Assembly (NCBI RefSeq): GCF_014349155.1
Contig: NZ_JACSIT010000136.1
Coordinates: 1-50,518, forward strand
DNA: 50,518 nt
From: Neolewinella lacunae
Lineage (GTDB): Bacteria > Bacteroidota > Bacteroidia > Chitinophagales > Saprospiraceae
Direction: 5' to 3'
The notes under the pieces were generated by a model. The model was not told the DNA's origin. It made no database searches and saw nothing but the letters and a program-made list of their open reading frames with translations. This document shows, one piece after another, positions 9,275 through 18,983 of the stretch; the first letter of the stretch is position 1; every line of letters starts with the position of its first letter. Position numbers and translations under genes: made by a program.

Positions 9275-9961
9275 TTAGACCTCCACCCCGAACAGATAAC
9301 CGACCAATGCCGTCAGGCCCATCGCCACCGTTCCCCAGAAGGTGATGCGCAAAACCGGGCGCAGGGTCCCGGAGCCCCCCACGCGGGCGGAGAAATAGCC
9401 CAGCAGCACCAGGAAAAAGAGGGCAAAGCCATATTGCAGGCCAATCATCCCCCCCAGTGGAGCCAGCGCTGCCACCACCACGGGCAGTATCCCCCCAACG
9501 GTGAAGGACAAGCCAGAAGCCACGGCGGCTTGCAGCGGGTTGGCTTCGGTCAGGTCACTGATGCCCAGTTCGTCGCGGGCGTGGGCCAGCAGGGCGTTGT
9601 GGGCGGTCAACTGTCGGGCCACTTCCAGGGCGGTTTCAGGTCGGAGCCCGCGGGCCTGGTAGATGTCGGCCAGCTCCGTCAATTCTTGCTCGGGCATGGT
9701 GGCCAGTTCTTCGCGCTCGCGGTCGAGGTCGGCTTTTTCCAGGTCGGCCTGGGAACTGACGGAGACGTACTCACCCGCCGCCATCGAAAGTGCTCCGGCC
9801 ACCAAAGCCGCCACGGAGGCCAGCAGGAGGGGTTCCCGGGCCGCACCCGCCGCTGCCACGCCCACGGCTACGCTGGCGGTAGAAAGAATTCCGTCGTTGG
9901 CCCCCAAAACGGCGGCCCGCAACCAGTTGCTGCGGTTAATGTAGTGGTTTTCGGGCATCAT
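9275..9961 (-). CDS. VIT1/CCC1 family metal (Fe2+/Mn2+) transporter
   Basis: 228 residues, the usual length for this family. The first helix carries GANDGILSTASVAVGVAAAG (about 20-39), the VIT family hallmark. A second helix (about 44-64) is followed by a charged cytosolic segment (about 70-145) rich in Glu, with EKADLDREREELATMPEQEL, matching the metal-binding helical domain. Three more hydrophobic segments follow to the end. It probably moves iron or manganese out of the cytosol across the inner membrane, inferred from the family. It is transcribed in the same direction as the HD gene upstream, with a gap of 40 bases, so the two may be co-transcribed. Confidence 0.92.
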   Translation of the reverse strand: MMPENHYINRSNWLRAAVLGANDGILSTASVAVGVAAAGAAREPLLLASVAALVAGALSMAAGEYVSVSSQADLEKADLDREREELATMPEQELTELADIYQARGLRPETALEVARQLTAHNALLAHARDELGISDLTEANPLQAAVASGLSFTVGGILPVVVAALAPLGGMIGLQYGFALFFLVLLGYFSARVGGSGTLRPVLRITFWGTVAMGLTALVGYLFGVEV

Positions 9962-10001
9962 GGGAGGGTATCCTGGTAACTAGTAAGTGGTGAAAAAAGG
10001 C

Positions 10002-10586
10002 CTATTTCTCAAGCCCGTATTTTTCTTTACGGGGCTGCAGCACCGTCTGTCCGTAGTGCGTAAAGTAGTGGTGCTGGTGGAGAAATTCCTGGTTTTCCCG
10101 CTCCCAGTCTTCGTCTGAGCTGACTTTCCCTAACACCCGGCTCCACTCCTCGCGGAGCAGTTCCTGGGCGTGTTCGTAGGTGACCAGCGAGAGGTGGTAC
10201 ATGTCGGCATCGCAAATGATTTCTTCGAGGTGAGACTCCGGCCGCTGGGGCATCGTCGTCGCCAGAATACAACGGGCTACGGCCGCCATGCGTTCGGCCG
10301 GGTAGTCGTGCCGAAGGAGAAAATCACGGGCAATTTCTGCGCTGGCCACCTCGTGCCCCTCGTAAGTTTTGATGTGCCCCACGTCATGAAACCAGGCCGC
10401 CAGCAACAAGGTCTCCATCTCCGGCTCCGAGACTTTTTCTGCGTTGCCAATATTGATGACGCCCTGCACGACATTGATGGTGTGGTGCAGGTTGTGGTAG
10501 AGCCGGTCTGCGGGTAACTTACTGATGAGCAACCTGGCTACGTAACGACCAGTGAGGTAAGTAATGTTGTCAACGCTGGAGGCCAT
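10002..10586 (-). CDS. HD-domain metal-dependent phosphohydrolase, stand-alone
   Basis: 194 residues from the ATG at 10586, where homology begins; an open extension upstream to 10673 has no protein-like character. HD superfamily residues are visible: YHNLHHT with His31 and His34/35, WFHDVGH with His67-Asp68, and CDAD with Asp126/128. The sequence closely resembles the N-terminal HD domain of Bacteroidota proteins that continue into a transmembrane Pycsar effector-type (DUF5706) region. Here the protein stops after the HD fold (QPRKEKYGLEK), with no membrane segments. It is likely a nucleotide or phosphate-ester hydrolase; the substrate is unknown. It lies directly upstream of the VIT transporter gene. 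Confidence 0.85.
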   Translation of the reverse strand: MASSVDNITYLTGRYVARLLISKLPADRLYHNLHHTINVVQGVINIGNAEKVSEPEMETLLLAAWFHDVGHIKTYEGHEVASAEIARDFLLRHDYPAERMAAVARCILATTMPQRPESHLEEIICDADMYHLSLVTYEHAQELLREEWSRVLGKVSSDEDWERENQEFLHQHHYFTHYGQTVLQPRKEKYGLEK

Positions 10587-10848
10587 AATGCGGGTAGCAG
10601 GTTTTTGCCCGAAGCAAGTATTTCCGGGCCGGTAAATTAAACAAAAACCCTGAACAGCCCCAAAAAGCACCACCCCAGGCAGGGTAGGGGACGGGATGGT
10701 TCAGAAGTGCAGTAGTCCCTGGTTTAGTAGAAATGCTTAGATGAATAGTCTGGAGGAGACCAAAACCACGGGAATCCCACAACCTGTATCCACCAAAAAC
10801 CAGACCTTGCACCAGGCAAGCGGTAGCCCGTCCCCCCGGCGGCAACCA

Positions 10849-10935
10849 GGCAAGTGCGGCAGCCGACCAAGTGCGGCAGCTCATTAGCTAGCGCTGCTGC
10901 CTCCGGCGGTCACTCATTTACTCATTCACGCATCC
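10849..10935 (+). repeat. Dispersed repeat family D (GTGCGGCAG...CATTAGCTA...GGCGGTCACTCAT), copy 1
   Basis: AAGTGCGGCAG occurs twice, followed by CTCATTAGCTAGCGCTGCTGCC, CGGCGGTCACTCATTTACTC and CATTCACGCAT. Related blocks lie at 46753-46800 (inverted) and, in tandem, at 47509-47712. The rest of 10587-10848 shows nothing recognisable. Confidence 0.7.
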
Positions 10936-10944
10936 AATCATTTA

Positions 10945-11766
10945 ATGTACCGAGCCCTCCTCTCTATCCTCCCCCTCGTCCTATGTGCCGCCTGCTACGA
11001 AGACCGCATCGCCTGCCTTGACCCCGACGCAACGAATTACGACCTGCGGGCCGACGAAGCCTGCCCCGACGATTGCTGTACCTACCCCGCCTTCCGCGTG
11101 GAGATTGCCCGCCTCTGGGGTGAGGCGGCTTTCAGCACTACCGATACCTTTACCGACGGCGCGCTCAATCGTTTTCGCCTCCTGCGGTTCCGCTACTACC
11201 TCGGCGGACTGGAACTGGTGGCGGGCAATTCCCCGCTGGCGGTACCCGAGAACCCCGTGGAAGTCCGCGTCCTTTCCGGCACCGATACCCTCCCTGCGGT
11301 GCTGAACGCCAACCTGGTACTGGCCCAGTCAACGGGGAGCAATGTTTCTACCGTCGGCACCCTGCGCATTGGAAAAGCGGCGCTGACGCAGGTGCGAGGG
11401 AAGTTTGGTCTGAGCAGTGATTTTTTGCCCGTCTTCCCTCCTTCGGCCCCCAGCAACTCCCCGCTGGCCACCCAGGCCGGACTCCTCAATTTCAACGACG
11501 GACGGGGCTACCTCCAGGCCAGCGCTGAATACCTCCTCACCGCTACCAACGATACCCTGCGCGTCGATGCTTATGGGTTGCTGCCCTTTGTCCTTGATTT
11601 TCCCGCTGCGGTGGCCCCCCAGCGGGGGACGGACCTCACCGTGCTGCTGGCCGCCGATTTGTCCAACGTCTTCGGTACCATCAACCTGGCGGCCGATTCC
11701 ACTGCGGTCGTCAATGCCCTCCAGGAGCGCTTGCCGGCCCTGCTGCGGGTCACTGGCGTGCGGTAA
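10945..11766 (+). CDS. MbnP-like (copper-binding family) lipoprotein
   Basis: 273 residues. The N-terminus MYRALLSILPLVLCAAC ends in a lipobox, so Cys17 should be acylated. A Cys-rich segment follows (CLDPDATNYDL...CPDDCCTYP), typical of Bacteroidota secreted proteins. The rest matches the MbnP-like domain, with FRLLRFRYYLGGLELV at about 75-90 and later the NDGRGYLQASAEYLL region. MbnP is the periplasmic partner of MbnH in methanobactin loci, and Bacteroidota homologues are usually lipoproteins near di-haem peroxidases. No such partner is seen here, so copper handling is only suggested. A bidirectional terminator separates it from the convergent CHRD gene. Confidence 0.82.
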   Translation: MYRALLSILPLVLCAACYEDRIACLDPDATNYDLRADEACPDDCCTYPAFRVEIARLWGEAAFSTTDTFTDGALNRFRLLRFRYYLGGLELVAGNSPLAVPENPVEVRVLSGTDTLPAVLNANLVLAQSTGSNVSTVGTLRIGKAALTQVRGKFGLSSDFLPVFPPSAPSNSPLATQAGLLNFNDGRGYLQASAEYLLTATNDTLRVDAYGLLPFVLDFPAAVAPQRGTDLTVLLAADLSNVFGTINLAADSTAVVNALQERLPALLRVTGVR

Positions 11767-11872
11767 AACACCAGGCACATCCTGTCTTCCAAGGGAGTTC
11801 AGCCGGACGAGACGTCCGGAGCCGGCGCACAGCAGACATCTGACGTCGCACATCGGACTTCCAACATCCACT

Positions 11873-11890
11873 GCACCTGCGTCCGCGCCC
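11873..11890 (-). repeat. Dispersed 18-bp motif, copy c
   Basis: The plus strand reads GCACCTGCGTCCGCGCCC, one mismatch from the consensus. It lies in a convergent junction just before the bidirectional terminator. Confidence 0.8.
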
Positions 11891-11911
11891 CCAAACGCTT
11901 CCCCGGACCAT

Positions 11912-11953
11912 AAAAAAACCCGTGCCTCCGGAGGTGGAGACACGGGCCTTTTT
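11912..11953. terminator. Bidirectional rho-independent terminator between convergent genes
   Basis: CCCGTG (11919) pairs with CACGGG (11946) around an inner CCTCCGGAGG palindrome. There are seven A residues on the left and five T residues on the right, so it can end transcription from both the MbnP-like gene and the CHRD gene. Confidence 0.88.
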
Positions 11954-11978
11954 CTGCGCTGCCGAAGCAACGGACGGT

Positions 11979-14900
11979 TTACTGCCGGATGATGCGGCGC
12001 GTGCTGACACCAGACTGGTTGGTCAGGCGGAGCAGGTAGGCACCGGCCGAGAGTTGGTCGGTACTGAGTTCAATGCGGCCATCGCGCAGGTTCAGGGTTT
12101 GCTGGGCCAAAACGCGGCCGTTGATGTCCAACAGCTGCAACTGGGTGCTTTCCGCCCGCAGGCCACCGACCTCCAGCGTGAGGCGGGTAGTGAAGGGGTT
12201 GGGGAAGACCCGGAGCAGGTCGGCAGCTTCCTGGGTACGGGTGCTGACGGAGAGCACGTTAGGCGCACAGGGCGTCGGGGCACCGAGGGCATATTCGCGC
12301 GCGGTCCGGTTGGGAATGAGCTGGATGGAAACGTCGTCGGTGGGGCTGCCCAGTTCGGTATTGAAGTCCCAGAGGCCCTCGGCAACGGCCAGGTTTTCAC
12401 CCGTGCGGTTGCCTTCACCCCAGGCGAGGTAAGAGTAGATCACTACGTTGGGCGCGTTATAGCCGTTGGTGCTCAGGAGGGCCAGTTCGCCAGCGTCCAG
12501 TCCGGCTACGGCGTCGAGCTGCACCGAAATCCGGTCGCCCGGCTTCAGGGTGAGGTCGCCACAGAGGATGTTGAGGTCGCCAATCCGTTGGAAGTCTCCG
12601 TTGCCACCGATGTAGTAATCGCCCAGGAAGGTGGTGCTGTTGCCGAGGTTGATGAACTCTACGGCACCGTCGCGGCCCACTTCATTGACGGCCAGGATGC
12701 CGGGGCGCTCCGCGGCCAGGGTGATGGTCACGGTTTGCGCTTCACCCGCCGTGGCTACGCTGCCATCGCTGGCTTTGAAGCGGTAGCGCAGGGGGATAGA
12801 GACGCCGTTGGGCAGGCCCAGTCCGGAGAGGGTATCGTAGAGGCCCACCAGGGCTTGGGTAAAGCTGGTGTCGGCCCCCACTTTAATGCAGGCCAGGAGG
12901 GTGGTGAATTCCGCGTCTTCCATGCCTACCAGTTCCAGGATGTACACCACGGTGTCTCCGTTGGGGTCGGTAGACCGGGAGATGGAGGCGGTGTCGGCGT
13001 CGGTTCCGCCGGGGAAGACGGTAACGGTGGCACCATCGGCGGGCAGGAGGATTTCCGGGGCAGCGGGGTAAGCGTTGTCATCCCGCAGTACCTGTCCGCG
13101 GATTTCTCCAGCGGGGTTGGTGGTCGTGTGCAGGTTGAAGTACAAGCCGCCGTCGCGCAGGGCGCTCACCTGGGGGGCGGTGAGGGTAAAGCGGTTGCTG
13201 TCTGGGGCATAGCTGCCGCTTTTCAGGTCACTGCTTACCTCTGCGTTCATTTCCACGGCAATCCCCCCGGTGGTGGTTGCGTCGCCCAGGTGGAGGTGGG
13301 AACCACCCGCGATGGAGGCATCAAAATCTCCCTCAAGGTCATCGAAGGCACCCATGGCCACCAGTTGGTTGCCGGAGGCCTCGAAGAGAAGGAATCCGTT
13401 GCCCGTGCTTTTCACGGCGTTGGGGTTGGAGTTGAGGCCGGAGAGATTGGCACCGAAATAGCCCTTGGCAAGGTGCAGGGCCTGGCCGCGTACTTCGCCC
13501 GACATCACGGCTCCGCTGTGGACGTTGACGTAGTATTCCCGGTTGTAGAGGGCGGCTACCTGCGCCGGTGCGAGAGTAAACGTGTTGGAATCGGCGAGCC
13601 AGACGCCACCGCGGCGGTCGGCATCGAGGGCTATTTGGAGGGGGAAGGCAATGGGCCCGGAGGTGCCCGTGCCGCCCAGGTGGATGTGGCTGCCCCCGGC
13701 AATGCTGGTGGCTACCGTATCCATCAGGTTGCGGACACTTCCGCTGACGGTCAGGGTAGAGTCTCCGTCGAAGTACAGCATCACCCGGCCATCGGCGGGG
13801 GTGTTGACGGCGGCGGGTTGCTCCTGGTGGCCACTCAGGTTGGCGTAGAAGCTGCTGACGGTAAGGTCACTGATCTGGCCCCGGAGTTCGCCACTACGCA
13901 CTGCGGCGGAGTGGATGTTGACGTAGTACATCTCATCGTTCAGGGCATCCACTTGCTCGTCCGTCAGGGCAAACACGTTATCGGCGGCGGCAATGGTAGC
14001 GCTCAGGCTATCGGCACTCAGGTTCAGGGTCAGCGGGAAGATGACCGGGCCATTGCGGCCGGCTACCGCACGGTGGATGTGCGCGCCGCCCACGATGTCG
14101 GTAGCTACCGGGCCATTCAAGCCACTGAAGCTGCCGGAAACGGTAAGGGTATTGCCCACCCGTTCGATCATCACACCACCGATGGCTTCGGTAACGACGG
14201 CCGGTACTTCATTGACGCCCAGCAACTGGGTCGTCTTAACCGCTTCCACCGTGGCGGGAAGCAACTGTCCGCGGAGTTCACCGGCGGCGTAGTCCAGCGT
14301 ATGGATGTTGACGTACATTCCCCGGTCCTGGAGGAGGGTCACTTGTTCAGGCGTGAGCTCAAACACGTTGCTGTCGGCCACGAAGGTGCCGCTGCGCAGG
14401 GTGCTGTCGAGTTCACTGTTGAGGCGGAAAACGATGCCACCCGCCTGGCCCGCGAGGCCGGAATGGATGTGGGCACCGCCAGCGACGTTGACGTCAAAGT
14501 CGGAAGAAAGGTCGGAGAAGGAACCGCTCACCGTCAGGGTGTTGCCTTCCAGCGTAGCACTTACCGTGCCGCGTGCGGTGGTCGTTACCGGCGTAGGCAG
14601 TTCATTGAGGCCACTCAGCTGGGCGGTAAAGCCGCCGATGTTGTCGCAGGCATCGCCCGTAAGGCGGGTCACGACGATGGCGTTGGAGAGGTCGAAGCAT
14701 CCGCCCAGGTCGGCCAGGTTGGCACCGACCGTTGCGCCGGTGAAGGTGCTGTCGTGGCTCACAGCGTAGATGCTGCAGGTTCCGCCGCCCGCGCCTTCAA
14801 AGTCGAAGGGTTGGTCCGCCGGGACGGACAGGATCATGCCTTCGCTGTCGGTGATGATATAAGTGAAATTGCTGCCAACGGTATCGGTCAACACTACGGA

Positions 14901-17900
14901 GAGTGAATCGGCAATGCTGTCTCCTGCGCAAATGGTCACGCTGGTGGTGCTATCCGCGAGGGTCAGGGTACCTCCGTCAACGTTGCAGCCGTCGCAATCC
15001 GTTCCCGTCAGGCGGGTGACGACGATGGCATTGGAAAGATCAAAGCAACCGGCGAGGTCTTCCAGGTTTGCGCCCACGGTAGCGCCGATGAAGGTGCTGT
15101 CGTGGCTCACGGCGTAGAGGTTGCAGGCTCCGCCGCCGGCACCTTCGAAGTCGAAGGGTTGGTTGGCAGGTACGGAGAGGATCACGCCTTCGCTGTCGGT
15201 GACGAGATAAGTAAAGTTGGCACCCACGGTGTCGGTCAAGACCACGTTGAAGGAATCAGCGATGCCATCTCCGGCACAGATGGTGAAAGCGGTGGTGCCG
15301 TCTTCCAGCGCCAGGTTGCCGCCGTCGACGTTGCAGCCGGGGCAATCCGTGCCCGTCAGGCGGGTGACGACGATGGCGTTGGAAAGATCGAAGCAACCGT
15401 CGAGGTCGTCCAGATTTTCGCCCACGGTAGCGCCGGTGAAGGTACTGTCGTGGCTCACGGCGTAGATCAGGTAGGTTCCGCCATCGCCGGCATCGAAGTC
15501 GAAGGGCTGATTGGCGGGGACATCGATGATGACGCCGTTGCTGTCGGTGACGATGTAGGTGAAACTGGTCCCGACGGTATCGGTTACCACTACACTGATC
15601 GAATCGGGGATGCCGTCGCCAGCGCAGATGCTAAGGTCCGTGCTGCCGTCTTCCAGCGCCAGGGTGCCGCCATCGACCTCGCAGGGTGCGGTCCCGATGA
15701 TGAGGACGATGGTGCGGGCGGGGCCGGGGGTGGCCACGCTGCCGTCGGAAGCAACGATGCGGTAACGCAGGGGAACTTCGAGGCCTGCCACGCCGCCGTT
15801 GGCAATCAGCGTGTCGTAGATGGCACCGATGGTGGCGGTGGAGGAGGTCCGGGTGCCGACTTTCAGGCAAGCGATGATGCTGTCGAAGGCCATGTCTTCA
15901 GGCTCTGTAACTTCAATGGTGTACACCACCAGGTCGCCGTCGGGGTCGGTGGCTGCTTCAAAGGCGCCTTCTTCGAGGTCGCTGCCGCCTTCAAAGACGG
16001 TCACGCGGGCGCTGTCTTCCGGAACAATGATGTTGGGGGCGGTGGGGAAGGCGTCGTCATCCCGCAGCAACTGTCCGCGGATTTCTCCCGACGGGTGGTC
16101 TACGGTGTGGAGGTTGAAGTAGTAGCCACCGGCAAGGAGCGTGGCCCGCTGTAGCGAATCGATGGCAAAGCGATTGTCGGCTGCCCGGTAGACGCCCGCG
16201 CGCAGGGTGGAATCCACCTCCACGTTGAGTTGGAAAACGATGCCGCCAGTGTTGGCAGCGTCGCCAACGTGGATATGGGAACCTCCGGCAATCTCGGCCG
16301 CAAAATCACTTTCCAATTCCTGGAAGGAACCCGTGGCCACCAATTCGTCGTCGCAAAGCTCGTAGATCACGAAGCCATTGCCCGCCGTCTTTTTGGCTTC
16401 CGGGTTGGCATTGATGCCCGCCAGATTGGAGCCGAAGTAGCCCTTGGCGAGGTTCATGACCTGGCCCCGGACTTCCCCGCTGTTCACCGCCGTAGAGTGT
16501 ACGTTGACGTAGTAGCCGCGGGCGTAGAAGGCGTCTACCTGCTCTGGGGTAAGCGTGAAGGTATTATCCGCTGGCAACCACTGTCCGCTCGTGCCCGCGC
16601 TATCGAGGGAAATGGTCAGGGGGAAGACCACGGGGCCGGATTCGCCGGCCAGACCCAGGTGCAGGTGAGCACCCCCAGCCAGGCTGAGGAGCACGGAGTC
16701 CATCAGGTCATTGACGCTACCGCTGAGGGTCAGGGTACTGTCGCCGTCGAAGTTCAGCATGGCCCGGCCATTGCCGGGGGTGTTGACGGGGACGGGCTGT
16801 TCCTGGTGGCCACTCAGGTTGGCGTAGAAAGTGGCCGTAGCCAGGGGCATAATCTGTCCGCGCAGTTCGCCGGACATGACGGCAGCGGAGTGGATATTCA
16901 CGTAGAGTCGCTCTTCATCCATGGCCGTCACTTGTTCGTCCGTCAGGGTGAAGATGTTATCGGCCGCAGCAATGGTTGCTCCGGTGGAGTCGGCGCTCAG
17001 GTCGAGTGTGAGGGGGAAGATCACCGGGCCGTTGCGGCCAGCAATGCCGAGGTGGATGTGGGCTCCGCCAACGATCTGCGTAGCCACGGGGGCCATCAGT
17101 CCGCTGAAGCTACCGGAAACGGTGATGGTGTTTCCGTCGCGCTCCACCATCGTTGCGCCCTGGGCGGGAGAGTAGATGGAGGGGTTTTCGTTGACACCCA
17201 GCAAGTAGGCGGCGGCGTAGGCATCGGCGTCGGCAGCCAGCAACTGGCCACGGATTTCGCCGGCGGGGTAATCCAGGGTATGGATGTTGATGTAAAAGCC
17301 GCGGTTGCGGAGGGCCTCTACCTGGTCTGCCGTCAGGGTAAAGGTATTGTCTTCGGCCGCGAAGGTGCCCCCACGGAGGTCACCGTCGAGCGTAGTTGTA
17401 AGCGGTAAGGCAATGGGCCCCGCTTCACCGGCCAGGCCGAGGTGGATGTGGGCACCGCCAGCAATGTTGGGGTCGAAGTCGGAGGTGAGCCCGGAAAAGC
17501 TGCCGCTGACCGTAAGCACACTATCGGTAAGCGTTGCCTGCACTGACCCCGTTCCCGTAGAGGTTACCGGGCACGGGACCCCGTTGGTGCCACTGAGCTG
17601 GGCCACGAAATCGTTGATGCAGTCAAAACCTTCCGCCCGGTTGACCGTAATGGGATTGGAGAGGCTGAAGCAGCCGTCGAAATCCATGGGGGTATTGCCT
17701 ACTTCGAGGCCGGTCAGGTCGTCGTCGTAAGAAAGGTGCCAAATCAGGCAGGTGCCCGCTCCGGCGGCGCTGAGGTCGAAGGGACCGTCATCGGTGGGGA
17801 TGGACAGAATCCGCCCGGTATCGTTGGTGATCAGGAAAGTCATTTGGTCGCCGCGCAGGTTGCCCGTCAGGGTCACGTCCACCCGGGCGTCGAGGGTGTC

Positions 17901-18413
17901 GGAAATACAAATGTCCGTTTCCGTGCCTCCTCCGTTGGTAAGGGTGAGCATGCCCCCGTCGGCTACGCAAAAATCGTCGCAGTCATCGCCGCGTTTGCGG
18001 TTGACGACGATGGGGTTGGAGAGGCTGAAGCAACCCGTGGCGGCCGACAAGCAGATGTTGTCGCCCACCGCAACGCCAATGAGGTCTCCCGTATAGGAAA
18101 CACTCCAGATGGCCAGCACCCGGGCACCGTAGCTGCGCAGGTCAAAAGGCGGGTCGCCTTCGAGCACTTCCAGGATGAAGCCGCCGGGGTTGGTGAGGAA
18201 ATACTGGCTGGTGCCACCAACGAAGCCCGTGCGGATGATGTCCGTCAGGCCCTCATCCATATCGTCTAAGCAGACGGGGATGTAGGGGGTGCCGTTGGGG
18301 CTGGTGAGTTCGCCGGCGTTGCATTCCGGCGATTGTGCCGCAAGGGGCACCAGGAGTGTGGTGAATAGGGCCAACAGCAAAAGCCTGGCGCCTTGGTAAA
18401 ACTTGTAGTGCAT
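11979..18413 (-). CDS. Giant secreted protein with eight CHRD domains, lamin-tail domain and T9SS sorting domain
   Basis: 2144 residues. The ATG at 18413 is chosen because a signal peptide follows (MHYKFYQGARLLLLALFTT, cleaved after LAAQ). Order, with approximate residues: two Cys-bounded repeats of about 100 residues ending in CFSLSNPI (28-265); four CHRD domains (270-390, 402-522, 527-653, 657-783), each with an AGG[AS]HIH core and a closing [IV]H...GE[ILV]RGQ; a cadherin-like linker (792-908); three more Cys repeats ending in CFDLSNAIVVTRLTG (912-1255); four more CHRD domains (1265-1777); a second linker (1787-1900); a lamin-tail-like domain (EVGRDGAVEFINLGNS, about 1905-2035); and a type A T9SS CTD (2058-2144). 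The two CHRD blocks correspond domain by domain, pointing to duplication of a whole four-domain block. CHRD domains are structural modules first named in chordin; the biological role here is unknown. Long frames antisense to this gene are shadows. Confidence 0.93.
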   Translation of the reverse strand: MHYKFYQGARLLLLALFTTLLVPLAAQSPECNAGELTSPNGTPYIPVCLDDMDEGLTDIIRTGFVGGTSQYFLTNPGGFILEVLEGDPPFDLRSYGARVLAIWSVSYTGDLIGVAVGDNICLSAATGCFSLSNPIVVNRKRGDDCDDFCVADGGMLTLTNGGGTETDICISDTLDARVDVTLTGNLRGDQMTFLITNDTGRILSIPTDDGPFDLSAAGAGTCLIWHLSYDDDLTGLEVGNTPMDFDGCFSLSNPITVNRAEGFDCINDFVAQLSGTNGVPCPVTSTGTGSVQATLTDSVLTVSGSFSGLTSDFDPNIAGGAHIHLGLAGEAGPIALPLTTTLDGDLRGGTFAAEDNTFTLTADQVEALRNRGFYINIHTLDYPAGEIRGQLLAADADAYAAAYLLGVNENPSIYSPAQGATMVERDGNTITVSGSFSGLMAPVATQIVGGAHIHLGIAGRNGPVIFPLTLDLSADSTGATIAAADNIFTLTDEQVTAMDEERLYVNIHSAAVMSGELRGQIMPLATATFYANLSGHQEQPVPVNTPGNGRAMLNFDGDSTLTLSGSVNDLMDSVLLSLAGGAHLHLGLAGESGPVVFPLTISLDSAGTSGQWLPADNTFTLTPEQVDAFYARGYYVNVHSTAVNSGEVRGQVMNLAKGYFGSNLAGINANPEAKKTAGNGFVIYELCDDELVATGSFQELESDFAAEIAGGSHIHVGDAANTGGIVFQLNVEVDSTLRAGVYRAADNRFAIDSLQRATLLAGGYYFNLHTVDHPSGEIRGQLLRDDDAFPTAPNIIVPEDSARVTVFEGGSDLEEGAFEAATDPDGDLVVYTIEVTEPEDMAFDSIIACLKVGTRTSSTATIGAIYDTLIANGGVAGLEVPLRYRIVASDGSVATPGPARTIVLIIGTAPCEVDGGTLALEDGSTDLSICAGDGIPDSISVVVTDTVGTSFTYIVTDSNGVIIDVPANQPFDFDAGDGGTYLIYAVSHDSTFTGATVGENLDDLDGCFDLSNAIVVTRLTGTDCPGCNVDGGNLALEDGTTAFTICAGDGIADSFNVVLTDTVGANFTYLVTDSEGVILSVPANQPFDFEGAGGGACNLYAVSHDSTFIGATVGANLEDLAGCFDLSNAIVVTRLTGTDCDGCNVDGGTLTLADSTTSVTICAGDSIADSLSVVLTDTVGSNFTYIITDSEGMILSVPADQPFDFEGAGGGTCSIYAVSHDSTFTGATVGANLADLGGCFDLSNAIVVTRLTGDACDNIGGFTAQLSGLNELPTPVTTTARGTVSATLEGNTLTVSGSFSDLSSDFDVNVAGGAHIHSGLAGQAGGIVFRLNSELDSTLRSGTFVADSNVFELTPEQVTLLQDRGMYVNIHTLDYAAGELRGQLLPATVEAVKTTQLLGVNEVPAVVTEAIGGVMIERVGNTLTVSGSFSGLNGPVATDIVGGAHIHRAVAGRNGPVIFPLTLNLSADSLSATIAAADNVFALTDEQVDALNDEMYYVNIHSAAVRSGELRGQISDLTVSSFYANLSGHQEQPAAVNTPADGRVMLYFDGDSTLTVSGSVRNLMDTVATSIAGGSHIHLGGTGTSGPIAFPLQIALDADRRGGVWLADSNTFTLAPAQVAALYNREYYVNVHSGAVMSGEVRGQALHLAKGYFGANLSGLNSNPNAVKSTGNGFLLFEASGNQLVAMGAFDDLEGDFDASIAGGSHLHLGDATTTGGIAVEMNAEVSSDLKSGSYAPDSNRFTLTAPQVSALRDGGLYFNLHTTTNPAGEIRGQVLRDDNAYPAAPEILLPADGATVTVFPGGTDADTASISRSTDPNGDTVVYILELVGMEDAEFTTLLACIKVGADTSFTQALVGLYDTLSGLGLPNGVSIPLRYRFKASDGSVATAGEAQTVTITLAAERPGILAVNEVGRDGAVEFINLGNSTTFLGDYYIGGNGDFQRIGDLNILCGDLTLKPGDRISVQLDAVAGLDAGELALLSTNGYNAPNVVIYSYLAWGEGNRTGENLAVAEGLWDFNTELGSPTDDVSIQLIPNRTAREYALGAPTPCAPNVLSVSTRTQEAADLLRVFPNPFTTRLTLEVGGLRAESTQLQLLDINGRVLAQQTLNLRDGRIELSTDQLSAGAYLLRLTNQSGVSTRRIIRQ

Positions 18414-18983
18414 AAGAATTGGGTTATGAATGAAAATATCAAGCGGCATTCTCCTGCGGCAGATGAGCAGGAAGCTGGCGTACTTTATCGGTAGTGGCGG
18501 GGAGTGGGTGTGGTCATTGTTCGCTTTCGGTGGGCTCGCGCAGCGCCACCGTGCGCGGTGGCCATTGAAAGCTAAAATGGCGGCCTGGGTGAATCCTAAT
18601 CCCCTCCGCAGTGTCAATTGTCCATAGCTACGGGGAAAACCCTTCGAATGGTTTGGGCCCCGTTTGTGTTTAGGTTCAATTTAGGGCAATTGTTCTGTAT
18701 TCGCCACACTTTTCAGTTTGTTTATCAGGAATTTCCTTGATTTCATACCCAACTTCTGTGCAACCTGGCCCGAAAGACACCCCTAAGGCTGCCAACCCGT
18801 GTACGCCTTGATAAGGAAAATGGTTAAACATTTTCTTCTTCAGGGAGTTTTAATACTTTCAAGAGGCATTAGTGTGGTTTTCAAAACTTAATGTTGTCTG
18901 GGGCACTGTCGTTACATAGTTCTTCGGCAAACGGTTTTTCTCCACATCCTTCTGTCGAACTATTCAATCATTAAAAAATACCG
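18414..18983. other. 570-base divergent intergenic region, AT-rich in its right half
   Basis: It separates the divergent CHRD and five-repeat surface protein genes, so it should hold both promoters, though no full -33/-7 pair stands out. A perfect hairpin, GCCACC-GTGCGC-GGTGGC, lies at 18545-18562 in the CHRD leader. The 18700-18983 part is much more AT-rich than its surroundings, as expected of a promoter region. No gene is seen. Confidence 0.6.

Noticed and set aside
11922..14906. Long plus-strand open frame (994 codons) antisense to the CHRD gene, and a second one at 16230-17408
   Set aside because: It is low-complexity and Gly/Val/Asp-rich, without domains; it mirrors the GC-rich repeats of the real minus-strand gene, whose signal peptide, domains and CTD are clear.
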